A stretch of 64,000 bases of DNA, taken from assembly GCF_014251735.1 (NCBI RefSeq), contig NZ_CP059197.1:186001-250000 (forward strand), read 5' to 3'. Below the pieces are notes generated by a model. That model did no database searches and was not told the origin of the DNA. It saw only the letters and a program-made list of their open reading frames with translations. A program made the translations under genes and the position numbers. Below are positions 18,259 through 26,698 of this stretch, piece by piece; position 1 is the stretch's first letter; each line of letters begins with the position of its first letter. This stretch comes from Blattabacterium cuenoti (GTDB lineage: Bacteria > Bacteroidota > Bacteroidia > Flavobacteriales > Blattabacteriaceae).

Positions 18259-18276
18259 TTATCTTTTCAAAGATAA
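18259..18276 (-). promoter_or_regulatory. Perfect 18-bp palindrome overlapping the predicted ilvE -7 box
   Basis: TTATCTTTTCAAAGATAA (plus strand) is a perfect inverted repeat of two 8-base arms around TC. On the minus strand it contains TATCTTTG (18275-18268), a match to TAnnTTTG, 25 bases before the ilvE ATG. It could be an operator over the promoter, or a chance palindrome in AT-rich DNA. Confidence 0.4.
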
Positions 18277-18296
18277 TTAATAATAAAAATAATTTT

Positions 18297-20747
18297 CTAA
18301 CTATCATGCATGATTTTTAATACTTTTTCTACAATATTTTCAACAGATGGTTTTGAAAAATAATCTCCATCAGATCCATAAGGAGGACGATGTTCTTGAG
18401 CCGTAATTGTAATAGGAGGACTATCTAAATAATAGTATCCGTTTTGTTCTTCTAATATTTTTTGAAGTATATAAGCAGATGCACCTCCTGGGACATCTTC
18501 GTCTATAATTAATAATCTATTTGTTTTTCTTAAGCTTTTTCCAATATCCTTTTGAAGATCAAAAGGCAATAGCGATTGAATATCTATTATTTCAGGATAA
18601 ATATTGATTTTAGATAATTCATCTGCAGCCTCATGAACAATTCTCCATGTAGAACCATAAGTAACAATCGTAATATCTTTTCCTATTCTAGTCACTTCTA
18701 CTATTCCAATAGGAGTTCTAAAATAACCTAAGTTTTCTGGAAGTTTTTCCTTTATTCTATAACCATTGAGACATTCAATGACTAAAGCTGGATCATCTCC
18801 AGCTAAAAGGGTATTATAAAAGCCCGCAGCTTTTACCATATTTCTTGGAACAAGTACTAAAATTCCTCTTAAATAATTGATTATTCCTCCCATAGGAGAA
18901 CCAGAATGCCATATTCCTTCTAAACGATGTCCTCTTGTTCGAATAATAACGGGAGATTTTTGCCCACCTTTTGTTCTGTATTGTAAACAAGCAAGGTCAT
19001 CACTCATAATTTGTAAAGCATACAGAATATAATCTAAATATTGAATTTCAACTATAGGACGAAGTCCACGCAAAGCAAGACCAATCCCCTGTCCAAGAAT
19101 AGTAGATTCACGTATTCCCGTATCAAAAACTCGTGATTCTCCATATTTTTTTTGAAGACCTTCTAGTCCTTGATTTACGTCTCCAATTTTCCCGACATCT
19201 TCTCCAAAGATTAAAAGATCAGGGTATAATTCTAATAACTTATCAAAGTTATCTCTTAAAACGATTCTTCCATCTACTTCACAAGCATTTTTCTTGTCAT
19301 ATACCGGAAAAATTTCGGTAATTTTTACGGAAGATTTTTCAGAAATGCTATATAAATGTGAAGAATAATTCTCTTGTTCTTTATGGTATTTTTTTTTCAA
19401 CCATTTTATCAGACATTCTTTCTGATAAGACTCTTCTTTCGAAAGAAGATACAAAGATCTTCGTACAAGACGAAAGATTGATTTTTTCGTATGTAACTGT
19501 TTAATCGTAAGCAATTCTTTGACATATTTTTTTATCCATTTTTTACGTGGAAAAGTATATTCCAATTTTTGCAAAATACTAACAGCTTCATTCTTTATTT
19601 TTTCAATAGGCTTTTGAAACGCTTCCCAAGCTTTTTTTTGTTCTTGAAGAACATATTCTTTGGCTTCTATATCTATTTTATCCAGATCATCTACATCCGC
19701 AATCTTTTGAACAATGTCCGTATTTGTTTGAAACTGAAAATTCAAAATCCAATCCCTAAATTTTTTGATTCCATCGTTTTTTATTTCCCATTCTAAACGC
19801 TCTTTAGATTTATATCGTTCATGTGATGAAGAGGTCGAATGTCCTTGTGGTTGAGTGAGATCCGTAACATGTATTACAACTGGAATATGCTCATGACGAG
19901 CTATTTTATCTGCTTGTACATATGTTTTTGTAAGATCCATGTAATTAGATCCATTTACACGAATAATTTCTATTCCATTTTCTTTTTGAGTTCTCTGAAA
20001 TCCGGATAAAAGATCGCTAATATTTCGTTTTGAAAATTGATACTTATTAGGAACGGATATTCCATATTCATCATCCCAAATAGAAAGGATAATAGGTATT
20101 TGTAATACGGAAGCGGCATTCACCGTTTCCCAAAACAAACCTTCAGAAATGCTTGCATTTCCAATGGTTCCAAAAGCTACTTCATTTCCATTATGAGAAA
20201 ACATTTTATGTGTTTTTTTCAAATTTCTTAAATTTTTGTAAATTTTCGAAGCTTGAGCAAGACCTAATAGTCTTGGCATTTGTGCAGCTGTCGAAGACAT
20301 ATCTGCACTAGAGTTTTTCTGGTTAATGAGGTTTTTCCAACTTCCATCTTTGTTCAGAAGACGTGTTCCAAAATGAGAAGTCATCATCCTACCAGAAGAA
20401 ACAGGTTCTGCTTCTAAATTAGAATGTGCATATAATTGAGAAAAAAAACTTTTTACATTTAAAACTCCAATAGCCATCATAAAAGTTTGATCTCTATAAT
20501 ATCCGGATCTAAAGTCTCCATTTTTAAAAACTTTAGCCATAGCTAGTTGAGGGATTTCTTTTCCATCTCCAAATATTCCGAATTTCGCTCTTCCATTTAA
20601 TACTTCTTTACGACCTAAAAGACTGGTTTCACGACTGATTCTTGCTAATTTATAATCATTCAAAATCATTTTTCGAAACAAATCGAAAGAGGTTTTTCCT
20701 TCATATCCCCCTATACTAGATTTTATACTATTTTTATTCATGATCAT
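18297..20747 (-). CDS. 2-oxoisovalerate-type dehydrogenase E1, fused alpha and beta subunits
   Basis: An 816-residue fusion. The N-terminal part (about 1-440) is an E1-alpha thiamine-diphosphate domain: HFGTRLLNKDGSW, FGTIGNASISEGLFWETVNAA (192-212), WDDEYGISVP. The C-terminal part (about 480-816) is E1-beta: FGEDVGKIGDVNQGLEGLQ, RESTILGQGIGLALRGLRPI, HSGSPMGGI, DEDVPGGASAYI. Such fused E1 proteins are usual in Bacteroidetes and assigned to branched-chain 2-oxo acid dehydrogenase. It decarboxylates oxo acids from Leu, Ile and Val to acyl groups on a lipoylated E2 (not in the window). In E1-alpha the metal-binding GD of the ThDP motif reads GN (Asn197). Adjacent ilvE supports a branched-chain substrate, though pyruvate use cannot be excluded. 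Confidence 0.88.
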   Translation of the reverse strand: MIMNKNSIKSSIGGYEGKTSFDLFRKMILNDYKLARISRETSLLGRKEVLNGRAKFGIFGDGKEIPQLAMAKVFKNGDFRSGYYRDQTFMMAIGVLNVKSFFSQLYAHSNLEAEPVSSGRMMTSHFGTRLLNKDGSWKNLINQKNSSADMSSTAAQMPRLLGLAQASKIYKNLRNLKKTHKMFSHNGNEVAFGTIGNASISEGLFWETVNAASVLQIPIILSIWDDEYGISVPNKYQFSKRNISDLLSGFQRTQKENGIEIIRVNGSNYMDLTKTYVQADKIARHEHIPVVIHVTDLTQPQGHSTSSSHERYKSKERLEWEIKNDGIKKFRDWILNFQFQTNTDIVQKIADVDDLDKIDIEAKEYVLQEQKKAWEAFQKPIEKIKNEAVSILQKLEYTFPRKKWIKKYVKELLTIKQLHTKKSIFRLVRRSLYLLSKEESYQKECLIKWLKKKYHKEQENYSSHLYSISEKSSVKITEIFPVYDKKNACEVDGRIVLRDNFDKLLELYPDLLIFGEDVGKIGDVNQGLEGLQKKYGESRVFDTGIRESTILGQGIGLALRGLRPIVEIQYLDYILYALQIMSDDLACLQYRTKGGQKSPVIIRTRGHRLEGIWHSGSPMGGIINYLRGILVLVPRNMVKAAGFYNTLLAGDDPALVIECLNGYRIKEKLPENLGYFRTPIGIVEVTRIGKDITIVTYGSTWRIVHEAADELSKINIYPEIIDIQSLLPFDLQKDIGKSLRKTNRLLIIDEDVPGGASAYILQKILEEQNGYYYLDSPPITITAQEHRPPYGSDGDYFSKPSVENIVEKVLKIMHDS

Positions 20748-20815
20748 TAATACTAATTTTTTTTGTATGAAAATACAGTTTTCATATTTTCTTACAAAAA
20801 AGAAAAAATGAAGTT

Positions 20816-20823
20816 TATTTTTG
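20816..20823 (+). promoter_or_regulatory. Predicted -7 promoter box TATTTTTG for ndk
   Basis: TATTTTTG matches TAnnTTTG, 27 bases before the ndk ATG, in the 103-base divergent gap between the fused E1 gene and ndk. No convincing -33 element is visible, and the surrounding poly-A/T makes chance matches likely. Confidence 0.35.
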
Positions 20824-20850
20824 ATATATTGCTTAAAAAAAAAATAAACA

Positions 20851-21285
20851 ATGATCTCTCACATGATGGGGAAAATCACATTGGCTGTTATCAAACCGGA
20901 TTCTGTTGAAAAAGGATATATAGGGCCTATTATGTCTCATATAGTCAATGCAGGGTTTTATATTCGGGCGCTGAAAATGACGGATATTTCTAAAAAATCT
21001 GCCAAGAAATTTTATGCAGAACATAAAGAAAGTCCATTTTTCGATTCTTTAGTGAATTTTATGTCTTCTGGACCAATAGTTTGTATTATTCTCGAAAAAG
21101 AAAATGCAGTAGAAAATTTTAGAACTTTAATAGGAAATACAAATCCTATTCATGCAGCCGCAGGAACGATACGAAAATTATATGCAAGTTCTTTAGAAAA
21201 AAATGCGATTCATGGATCAGATAGTAATCAAAATGCTTTTAGAGAATGTCTCTTTTATTTCTCTCATCGAGAAATTTTCTGGTAA
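20851..21285 (+). CDS. ndk: Nucleoside diphosphate kinase
   Basis: A 144-residue kinase with ITLAVIKPDSVEKGYIG (about 9-25), ALKMTDISKKSA, FYAEHKESPFFDSLVNFMSSGP and NAIHGSDSNQNA, where His121 is the phosphohistidine. Length and motifs are normal. It equilibrates NTP and NDP pools. The start at 20851 gives MISHMMGKIT; the ATGs at 20863 and 20866 (MMGKIT) are closer to the usual N-terminus and may be the real start. It stands alone, followed by the lemA unit. Confidence 0.96.
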   Translation: MISHMMGKITLAVIKPDSVEKGYIGPIMSHIVNAGFYIRALKMTDISKKSAKKFYAEHKESPFFDSLVNFMSSGPIVCIILEKENAVENFRTLIGNTNPIHAAAGTIRKLYASSLEKNAIHGSDSNQNAFRECLFYFSHREIFW

Positions 21286-21339
21286 TTCAACTTAATTACA
21301 AAAATTTGTATTTTGGTAATATAGAATTAGGAAGATAAA

Positions 21340-21942
21340 ATGAAAAAAAGTTTTTTAATTACGATTTATACTATTTTAATCTTAATATTTATAATCAGTT
21401 TATGGATAACTGGAACATATAATCAACTAGTCAAATTAAATGAGAATATCAAAACACAATGGAGTCAAGTGGAAAACGTTTATCAAAGACGAGCAGACTT
21501 GATTCCAAACTTAGTAAAAACGGTAAAAGGATCCGCTTCTTTTGAAAAGAACACTCTGAATCAGCTAATAGAAGCAAGAGCAAAAGCCACTTCCATGAAT
21601 ATAAATCCAAATAATTTAAATCAAGATCAAATAAGCAAGTTTCAAAGAGTACAAGAAGGATTACAAAGTTCTCTTAGCAGATTATTATTAATTGTAGAAA
21701 ATTATCCTCATCTAAAATCCACACAAAATTTTTCCGAATTACAAAATCAACTAGAAGGAACAGAAAATCGTATTAATGTGGAAAGAAACCGTTTTAATGA
21801 TCAAGTAAATCATTTTAATACTTATAGAAATAAATTTCCAAAAATTATCATCGCGAATTTTTTTCCTCAATTTAGAGAAAAAGGATATTTCCAATCTCAA
21901 ATCGGATCAGAAAAAGCTCCTATTGTAAATTTTCAGGATTAG
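21340..21942 (+). CDS. lemA: LemA family membrane protein
   Basis: A 200-residue protein with one N-terminal membrane helix (about 5-26) followed by TYNQLVKLNENIKTQWSQVENVYQRRADLIPNLV, written here in pieces: NQLVKLNENI, WSQVENVYQRR, ADLIPNLVKTVKG. This is the LemA signature, and the rest is an antiparallel helical domain. The function in the family is unclear; LemA proteins often sit beside TPM-domain proteins, as here (17 bases apart). The topology suggests a short N-terminal cytoplasmic tail and an outward-facing helical bundle. Confidence 0.92.
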   Translation: MKKSFLITIYTILILIFIISLWITGTYNQLVKLNENIKTQWSQVENVYQRRADLIPNLVKTVKGSASFEKNTLNQLIEARAKATSMNINPNNLNQDQISKFQRVQEGLQSSLSRLLLIVENYPHLKSTQNFSELQNQLEGTENRINVERNRFNDQVNHFNTYRNKFPKIIIANFFPQFREKGYFQSQIGSEKAPIVNFQD

Positions 21943-21959
21943 CAAACAAAAGATTTTAG

Positions 21960-22706
21960 ATGAAAAAAATCCTAAAAGGAATTATTAAATTCTTACTCAT
22001 TTTACTACTAATTTTCACAAATTCAGTACAAGGACAATTGAATATCCCTGAAAATCCAAAAAAAATATATCCCGTTAACGACTATGCAGGAGTATTATCA
22101 CACATTCAAATACAAGAATTAAATGAAAGACTCATTCAATATTCAAAAAAAACATCCACAGAAATTTTAATTTCTATTGTTCGAGATCTTTATGGAGAAG
22201 ATCCAAATTTTTTAGCTTCTAAATGGGGAAATAAATGGCATATTGGAAAAAAATATAAAAACAATGGAATTATCATCTTATTATCTATAAACGATAAAAA
22301 AATATCCATTCAAAATGGATACGGAATAGAGCCATACTTGACCGATTTTACCACTCGACGCATCATCCAAAAAATAAAACCTCTTTTAAAGAAAAATCTA
22401 TACTATAAAGCTATAGATATAAGTATTAAAGAGATATTTAGAATCATGAAAAATGAATATATAAACAAGGAAAACAAAAAAAATCATTTTTCCAAATGGA
22501 ATTTTGTTTTTTCTATTAGTGTTTTTTTGATGATGTTTTTTTTCATATGCTTATGTAAAAAAAGAATAGATCCTTCATTATTAAATACATTATTTTTAAC
22601 GAATATTCTACTATTCAAAAAAAAATATTCCGATAATGAAGATAGTTTTGATGGATTCGGAGAAGGTGGAAATTTTGGAGGTGGTGGATCATGCGACAAC
22701 TGGTAA
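21960..22706 (+). CDS. TPM-domain membrane protein (YgcG-like)
   Basis: A 248-residue protein. It has a signal or anchor helix at about 8-22, then a TPM domain (about 35-165) with NDYAGVLSHIQIQELNERL, TEILISIVRDL, KNNGIIILLS and the signature IQNGYGIEPYLTD. A second membrane helix (about 180-198) and a Gly-rich tail FGEGGNFGGGGSCDNW follow, as in YgcG/TPM proteins (usually GGGGASGSW). It is paired with LemA; roles in membrane-protein or photosystem repair are known for plant TPM relatives, but none is established here. In many Bacteroidetes a further TPM gene follows; here convergent valS ends one base after this stop. Confidence 0.88.
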   Translation: MKKILKGIIKFLLILLLIFTNSVQGQLNIPENPKKIYPVNDYAGVLSHIQIQELNERLIQYSKKTSTEILISIVRDLYGEDPNFLASKWGNKWHIGKKYKNNGIIILLSINDKKISIQNGYGIEPYLTDFTTRRIIQKIKPLLKKNLYYKAIDISIKEIFRIMKNEYINKENKKNHFSKWNFVFSISVFLMMFFFICLCKKRIDPSLLNTLFLTNILLFKKKYSDNEDSFDGFGEGGNFGGGGSCDNW

Positions 22707-22707
22707 T

Positions 22708-25347
22708 CTAATCTGTATTTTTTTTTGTTAAAAATTCTTCAAGATAAGCTATACTTTTCAAAGTATCACTTTCTTTCTTTTTTTCTTTTAAAAGGATTTC
22801 TTTTGGAACAGACCTCACATATTTATTGTTGGATAAATTATTCCGGATCATAGATAATAAATTATAAAAATATTGAATTTTTTTTTGAATCTGAATAAGA
22901 TCCATTTTCTTATAAGAAGACTTGATAGATAAAAAGTATTTATCCGTTCCTAAAAAAAAGGAAAAAAATTGTTCTTTTTTAGGTTTTTTTAACACATGAA
23001 TTATTTGAGATAAATTTGCTAATTTTAATATTATAGAATGGTATTCTTTCTCTGCTCCTTCTTTCACATAAAATAAAACTAAGCTTTTTTTATAAGGAAT
23101 ATTTATTTTATTTCTTATAGAACGTATTTGAGATATAATTTGAACAGCCCTATCAAAAGAAACTAAAACATTCTGATTATAGGATTTTTTTTTAGGCCAA
23201 GAAGAAATAATTAACGCTTCCTCTCTTGTTCTTTTTTTAAGAAGATTCCAAATTTCTTCTGAAAGAAAAGGCATATATGGATGTAATAATTTTAACACAT
23301 TCTCAAACCACTTAATTGTATTTGAATAAACGGATTTCGATATACATTTTCCAGAAACAGGCTTAATAATTTCAAGAAACAAAGAACAAAAATCATTCCA
23401 AATTAACTTGTATAAAATCATCAATGATTCATCAAATTTATATTGATGAAAATATTTTTCAAAAATTTCCAAAACATGATAAAAACGATTTTCAAACCAT
23501 ATAATAGCCTTTTTAGATGCTTCAGGAAAATTTTGATTTTTTTCTTCTATATCCCAACTTTGTATCAAACGAAAAGCATTCCATATCTTATTAGAAAAAT
23601 TTCTTCCTTGTAAACAGATATTTTCCTCAAAATGAAAATCTTTTCCTGCACTAGCTCTGAGCATAATTCCCATACGAACGGCATCTGCTCCATATTTTTC
23701 AATTAAATCTACAGGATTTGGAGAATTATTTAGAGATTTAGATATTTTCTGATTTTTATCATCTCTTACTATTCCAGTAAAATAAACCTTCTTAAAGGGT
23801 TTTTTTTTTCGGAAAAAAAAACCAGCCATAATCATACGTGCAACCCAAAAAAACAAGATATCTGAACCTGTGACCAAATCTTCAGTCGGATAATAATAAG
23901 ATATTTCTTGATTATGAGGATGAAGAATTCCATCAAACACAGACATAGGTAAGATCCAAGAAGAAAACCATGTATCTAGAACATCTGGTTCTTGTTTAAT
24001 TTGATCATAGTTTAAATGAGGATCATGACTCTTCATTTTCGCTTTTATTAACGCTTGTTCCAAGTTTTCTGCTACTACAAAATCATTTTTTGAATTTCCA
24101 TAATAATAAACGGGAATACGATGTCCCCACCACAATTGTCTAGATATATTCCAATCACGAATTTTATCCATCCATTGAAAATAAATTTTTTTAAATCTAC
24201 TTGGATAAAATTGTATATCTCCATTTTTAACCGCTTCTATAGCAGGAACAGACATTTTTTTCATCTTTAAAAACCATTGAAGAGACAATTTTTGTTCTAC
24301 TACGGTTTTTGTTCTTTCTGATAATCCAATTTTGTGATTAAAGTTATCTACCTTAGCTATAAACCCTAAACTAGATAATTCTTTTATTATATTTTTTCTC
24401 ACTTCAAAACGATCCATTCCTTGATAATGAAGACCTTTTTCATTGATAGTCGCATTTTCATTAAAAATGTCAATTATGTCTAAATGATATGTATCAGCAA
24501 TCGCTTTATCGTTTATGTCATGAGCTGGAGTGATTTTTAAACATCCTGATCCAAAATATGGATCTACATATGAATCTTGAATAATAGGAATCAATCGGTT
24601 TATTATTGGTATTCTAGCGTATTTTCCCTTTAAATGAAAATAACGATTATCATCTGGATGGAAACAAATCGCTGTGTCCCCAAACATTGTTTCAGGACGA
24701 GTCGTAGCAATAGTCACAAAATATTTTTCCCCTTCTATTGGATATTTTATATAAAAAAGTTTTCCTTTTTGTTCTCGATAGAATACTTCTTCATCAGAAA
24801 TAGTAGTTTTCGCTTCTGGATCCCAATTGACTACACGATACCCCCTGTATATATATCCTTTATCATATAAATCTATAAAAACTTTTGTAACAGATTTGGA
24901 CAAATTATTGTCCATAGTAAATTGAACCCGGTTCCAATCACAAGAACAACCCAATTTTTTTAGTTGATTTAAAATAATGTTCTTATGTTTATCAGACCAT
25001 TCCGAAACATGTGATAAAAATTTATCTCTTCCTATAAGGATTTTAGACAATCCTTTTTCCTTTAATTGATGAACTACTTTTGCTTCTGTAGCAATAGAAG
25101 CATGATCCATCCCAGGAATCCAACATGGATTGTATCCTTTCATTCTTGCATATCTAATCAATACGTCCTGTATAGTATTATTCAATATATGTCCTATGTG
25201 AAGAACTCCAGTAATATTCGGAGGTGGCATCAAAATTGTATAAGGATCCTTATTTCCTGGTAAAGAAAAAAAGTAATCCCCTTTCATCCAATGATGATAG
25301 ATTCTTTTTTCTACAGATTTTGGATCATATTTAATTGGAATGTCCAT
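22708..25347 (-). CDS. valS: Valyl-tRNA synthetase
   Basis: An 879-residue class I synthetase from the ATG at 25347 (MDIPIKYDPKSVEKRIYHHW). A longer frame from 25431 would overlap folA and adds unrelated sequence. HIGH motif: PPPNITGVLHIGHILNN (41-57). The CP1 editing domain is kept, shown by TIATTRPETMFGDTAICFHP and the following HDxND region (PAHDINDKAIA). DDKNQKISKSLNNS is the KMSKS variant. An anticodon-binding helical domain and a C-terminal coiled coil (LIQIQKKIQ to YLEEFL) complete the normal length. It charges tRNA(Val). ThrRS in the same window, by contrast, has lost its editing region. Confidence 0.96.
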   Translation of the reverse strand: MDIPIKYDPKSVEKRIYHHWMKGDYFFSLPGNKDPYTILMPPPNITGVLHIGHILNNTIQDVLIRYARMKGYNPCWIPGMDHASIATEAKVVHQLKEKGLSKILIGRDKFLSHVSEWSDKHKNIILNQLKKLGCSCDWNRVQFTMDNNLSKSVTKVFIDLYDKGYIYRGYRVVNWDPEAKTTISDEEVFYREQKGKLFYIKYPIEGEKYFVTIATTRPETMFGDTAICFHPDDNRYFHLKGKYARIPIINRLIPIIQDSYVDPYFGSGCLKITPAHDINDKAIADTYHLDIIDIFNENATINEKGLHYQGMDRFEVRKNIIKELSSLGFIAKVDNFNHKIGLSERTKTVVEQKLSLQWFLKMKKMSVPAIEAVKNGDIQFYPSRFKKIYFQWMDKIRDWNISRQLWWGHRIPVYYYGNSKNDFVVAENLEQALIKAKMKSHDPHLNYDQIKQEPDVLDTWFSSWILPMSVFDGILHPHNQEISYYYPTEDLVTGSDILFFWVARMIMAGFFFRKKKPFKKVYFTGIVRDDKNQKISKSLNNSPNPVDLIEKYGADAVRMGIMLRASAGKDFHFEENICLQGRNFSNKIWNAFRLIQSWDIEEKNQNFPEASKKAIIWFENRFYHVLEIFEKYFHQYKFDESLMILYKLIWNDFCSLFLEIIKPVSGKCISKSVYSNTIKWFENVLKLLHPYMPFLSEEIWNLLKKRTREEALIISSWPKKKSYNQNVLVSFDRAVQIISQIRSIRNKINIPYKKSLVLFYVKEGAEKEYHSIILKLANLSQIIHVLKKPKKEQFFSFFLGTDKYFLSIKSSYKKMDLIQIQKKIQYFYNLLSMIRNNLSNNKYVRSVPKEILLKEKKKESDTLKSIAYLEEFLTKKNTD

Positions 25348-25371
25348 AAATTTAAAAATATATAAAAAAAA

Positions 25372-25884
25372 ATGAAAATTATACTTATTTCTGCTGTTTC
25401 TAGCAATGGTTTTATAGGAAAAAATAATCAATTAATGTGGCATTTACCTAATGATTTAAAACGTTTCAAAAATATGACTTTTGGAGAAACCGTTGTTATG
25501 GGTCGGAAAACTTTTGAATCCATTGGGAAAATTCTTCCAGGAAGAAGAAACATTATACTAACAAAAAAAAATAAAATAGATTTATTATCCTCGACTAATA
25601 ATACCGATCATCTCTGTCCTTTAGAGGTTTATTCTTCTTTGAAACAGGTTTATGACTTAACCTATAAGAAAATATTTGTGATAGGAGGAGAGAAAATATA
25701 TGCTTCCACTATAGAAAAAGCCCATGTCATAGAATTAACTGTCATTCACCAAAAATTTTACGGAGATGCAAAATTTCCAAAAATTCATCTTAGCAAGTGG
25801 AAAAAAAAATATGAATCTTTTCATGAAAAAGATAAAAATCATTTATATAATTATAGTTTTATACGATATGAAAGAAAGGGCTAA
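25372..25884 (+). CDS. folA: Dihydrofolate reductase
   Basis: A 170-residue DHFR with ISAVSSNGFIGKNNQLMWHLPNDLKRFK written in parts: SSNGFIGKNNQL, MWHLPNDLKRFK with the catalytic Asp near 27; then TVVMGRKTFESIG and IFVIGGEKIYAS, the NADPH-binding elements. It reduces dihydrofolate to tetrahydrofolate. folD and metF lie further along in this window, so much of one-carbon metabolism is present. Its 5' end is 25 bases from the divergent valS start, and its 3' end is 7 bases from the convergent bifunctional-nuclease-family gene. Confidence 0.96.
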   Translation: MKIILISAVSSNGFIGKNNQLMWHLPNDLKRFKNMTFGETVVMGRKTFESIGKILPGRRNIILTKKNKIDLLSSTNNTDHLCPLEVYSSLKQVYDLTYKKIFVIGGEKIYASTIEKAHVIELTVIHQKFYGDAKFPKIHLSKWKKKYESFHEKDKNHLYNYSFIRYERKG

Positions 25885-25891
25885 TTATTTA

Positions 25892-26515
25892 TTATTCTCT
25901 TCTATCTAGTTCTTTTTTGATCCTAGCTGCCAATTCATAACACTCATTGACCACTGCATGATTTAATAAAGCGTTAAGATCTCTTTCTGTCATTTTCTCT
26001 AAATCTTGTTGACTTTTTTCTTTGTTAAAAACAAGTGGAACAGAATTTTCCATTCCTCCTTCTGAAGGTTGCTCATTTTCTTTATTATCGATAGGAAATC
26101 CATTTTCGAAATAAATTCCAGCCTTATCAAATATTTCTTTTGTAGTATAAATGGGAGCTTGAAATCGCACAGCTAAAGCTACTGCATCGGATGTTTTGGA
26201 ATCTATCTTATGTTCTTTATTTTCTCCTTCAAACAATATATAAGAAAAAAATATCCCATTTACTAATTTATATATTACAACTGCTTTTAACTTTATATGA
26301 AATACTTTCGCAAAAGTGAGAAATAGATCATGTGTAAAAGATCTGGATGGATCTCTTTTTCCTAAAGCATAAGCAATAGATTGAGCTTGCAAACTCTCTA
26401 TGATAATAGGAAGTTTTATTCTTCCAGATTCTTCTTCCAATAATAAAACATATATCCCAGATTGTATTTGACTTAAGGATATTCCACGTATAGCTAATCT
26501 GATGAGTTGTTCCAT
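25892..26515 (-). CDS. Bifunctional nuclease family protein (BFN/DUF151) with UVR motif
   Basis: A 207-residue protein. The DUF151/BFN domain (about 1-135) has LLEEESGRIKLPIIIESLQAQSIAYALG and FFSYILFEG (first one seen as LLEEESGRIKLPI then IESLQAQSIAYALG), followed by SDAVALAVRFQAPIYTT, the usual core. A C-terminal UvrB/UvrC-like motif (about 168-205, ALLNHAVVNECYELAARIKKEL) follows. BFN proteins are reported with nuclease activity in plants and are implicated in redox responses in bacteria; the substrate here is unknown. It sits between convergent folA and the divergent lipoprotein gene. Confidence 0.88.
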   Translation of the reverse strand: MEQLIRLAIRGISLSQIQSGIYVLLLEEESGRIKLPIIIESLQAQSIAYALGKRDPSRSFTHDLFLTFAKVFHIKLKAVVIYKLVNGIFFSYILFEGENKEHKIDSKTSDAVALAVRFQAPIYTTKEIFDKAGIYFENGFPIDNKENEQPSEGGMENSVPLVFNKEKSQQDLEKMTERDLNALLNHAVVNECYELAARIKKELDRRE

Positions 26516-26542
26516 AGAATATATATCGATATATTATATCAT

Positions 26543-26559
26543 CAAATATACTAAATTTG
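26543..26559. promoter_or_regulatory. Back-to-back divergent -7 boxes (TATATTTG minus, TAAATTTG plus)
   Basis: Minus-strand TATATTTG (26550-26543) and plus-strand TAAATTTG (26552-26559) are separated by one base. Both match TAnnTTTG and point away from each other, toward the BFN gene (28 bases away) and the lipoprotein gene (about 140 bases away). Their -33 regions would overlap the opposite start site, so only one could be occupied at a time. For the lipoprotein a nearer promoter is also possible. Confidence 0.35.
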
Positions 26560-26698
26560 GAAGTAAATTTTATGGATTATTCATTTTAAAATAGAAATAT
26601 ATAAAATTCTTTGTAAAAATTGTTGTTATATGTAATAATTTTTTTTATATATTTAAGAATCGTAACTATAACTATGTAACTATTTAAAATTTTTACTT

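Noticed and set aside
20833-21024. 63-residue minus-strand frame inside ndk
   Set aside because: Antisense shadow of a clearly conserved gene; no recognisable protein.
25348-25431. Longer valS N-terminus from 25431
   Set aside because: The extra 28 residues are unlike ValRS and overlap folA; the family N-terminus starts at 25347.
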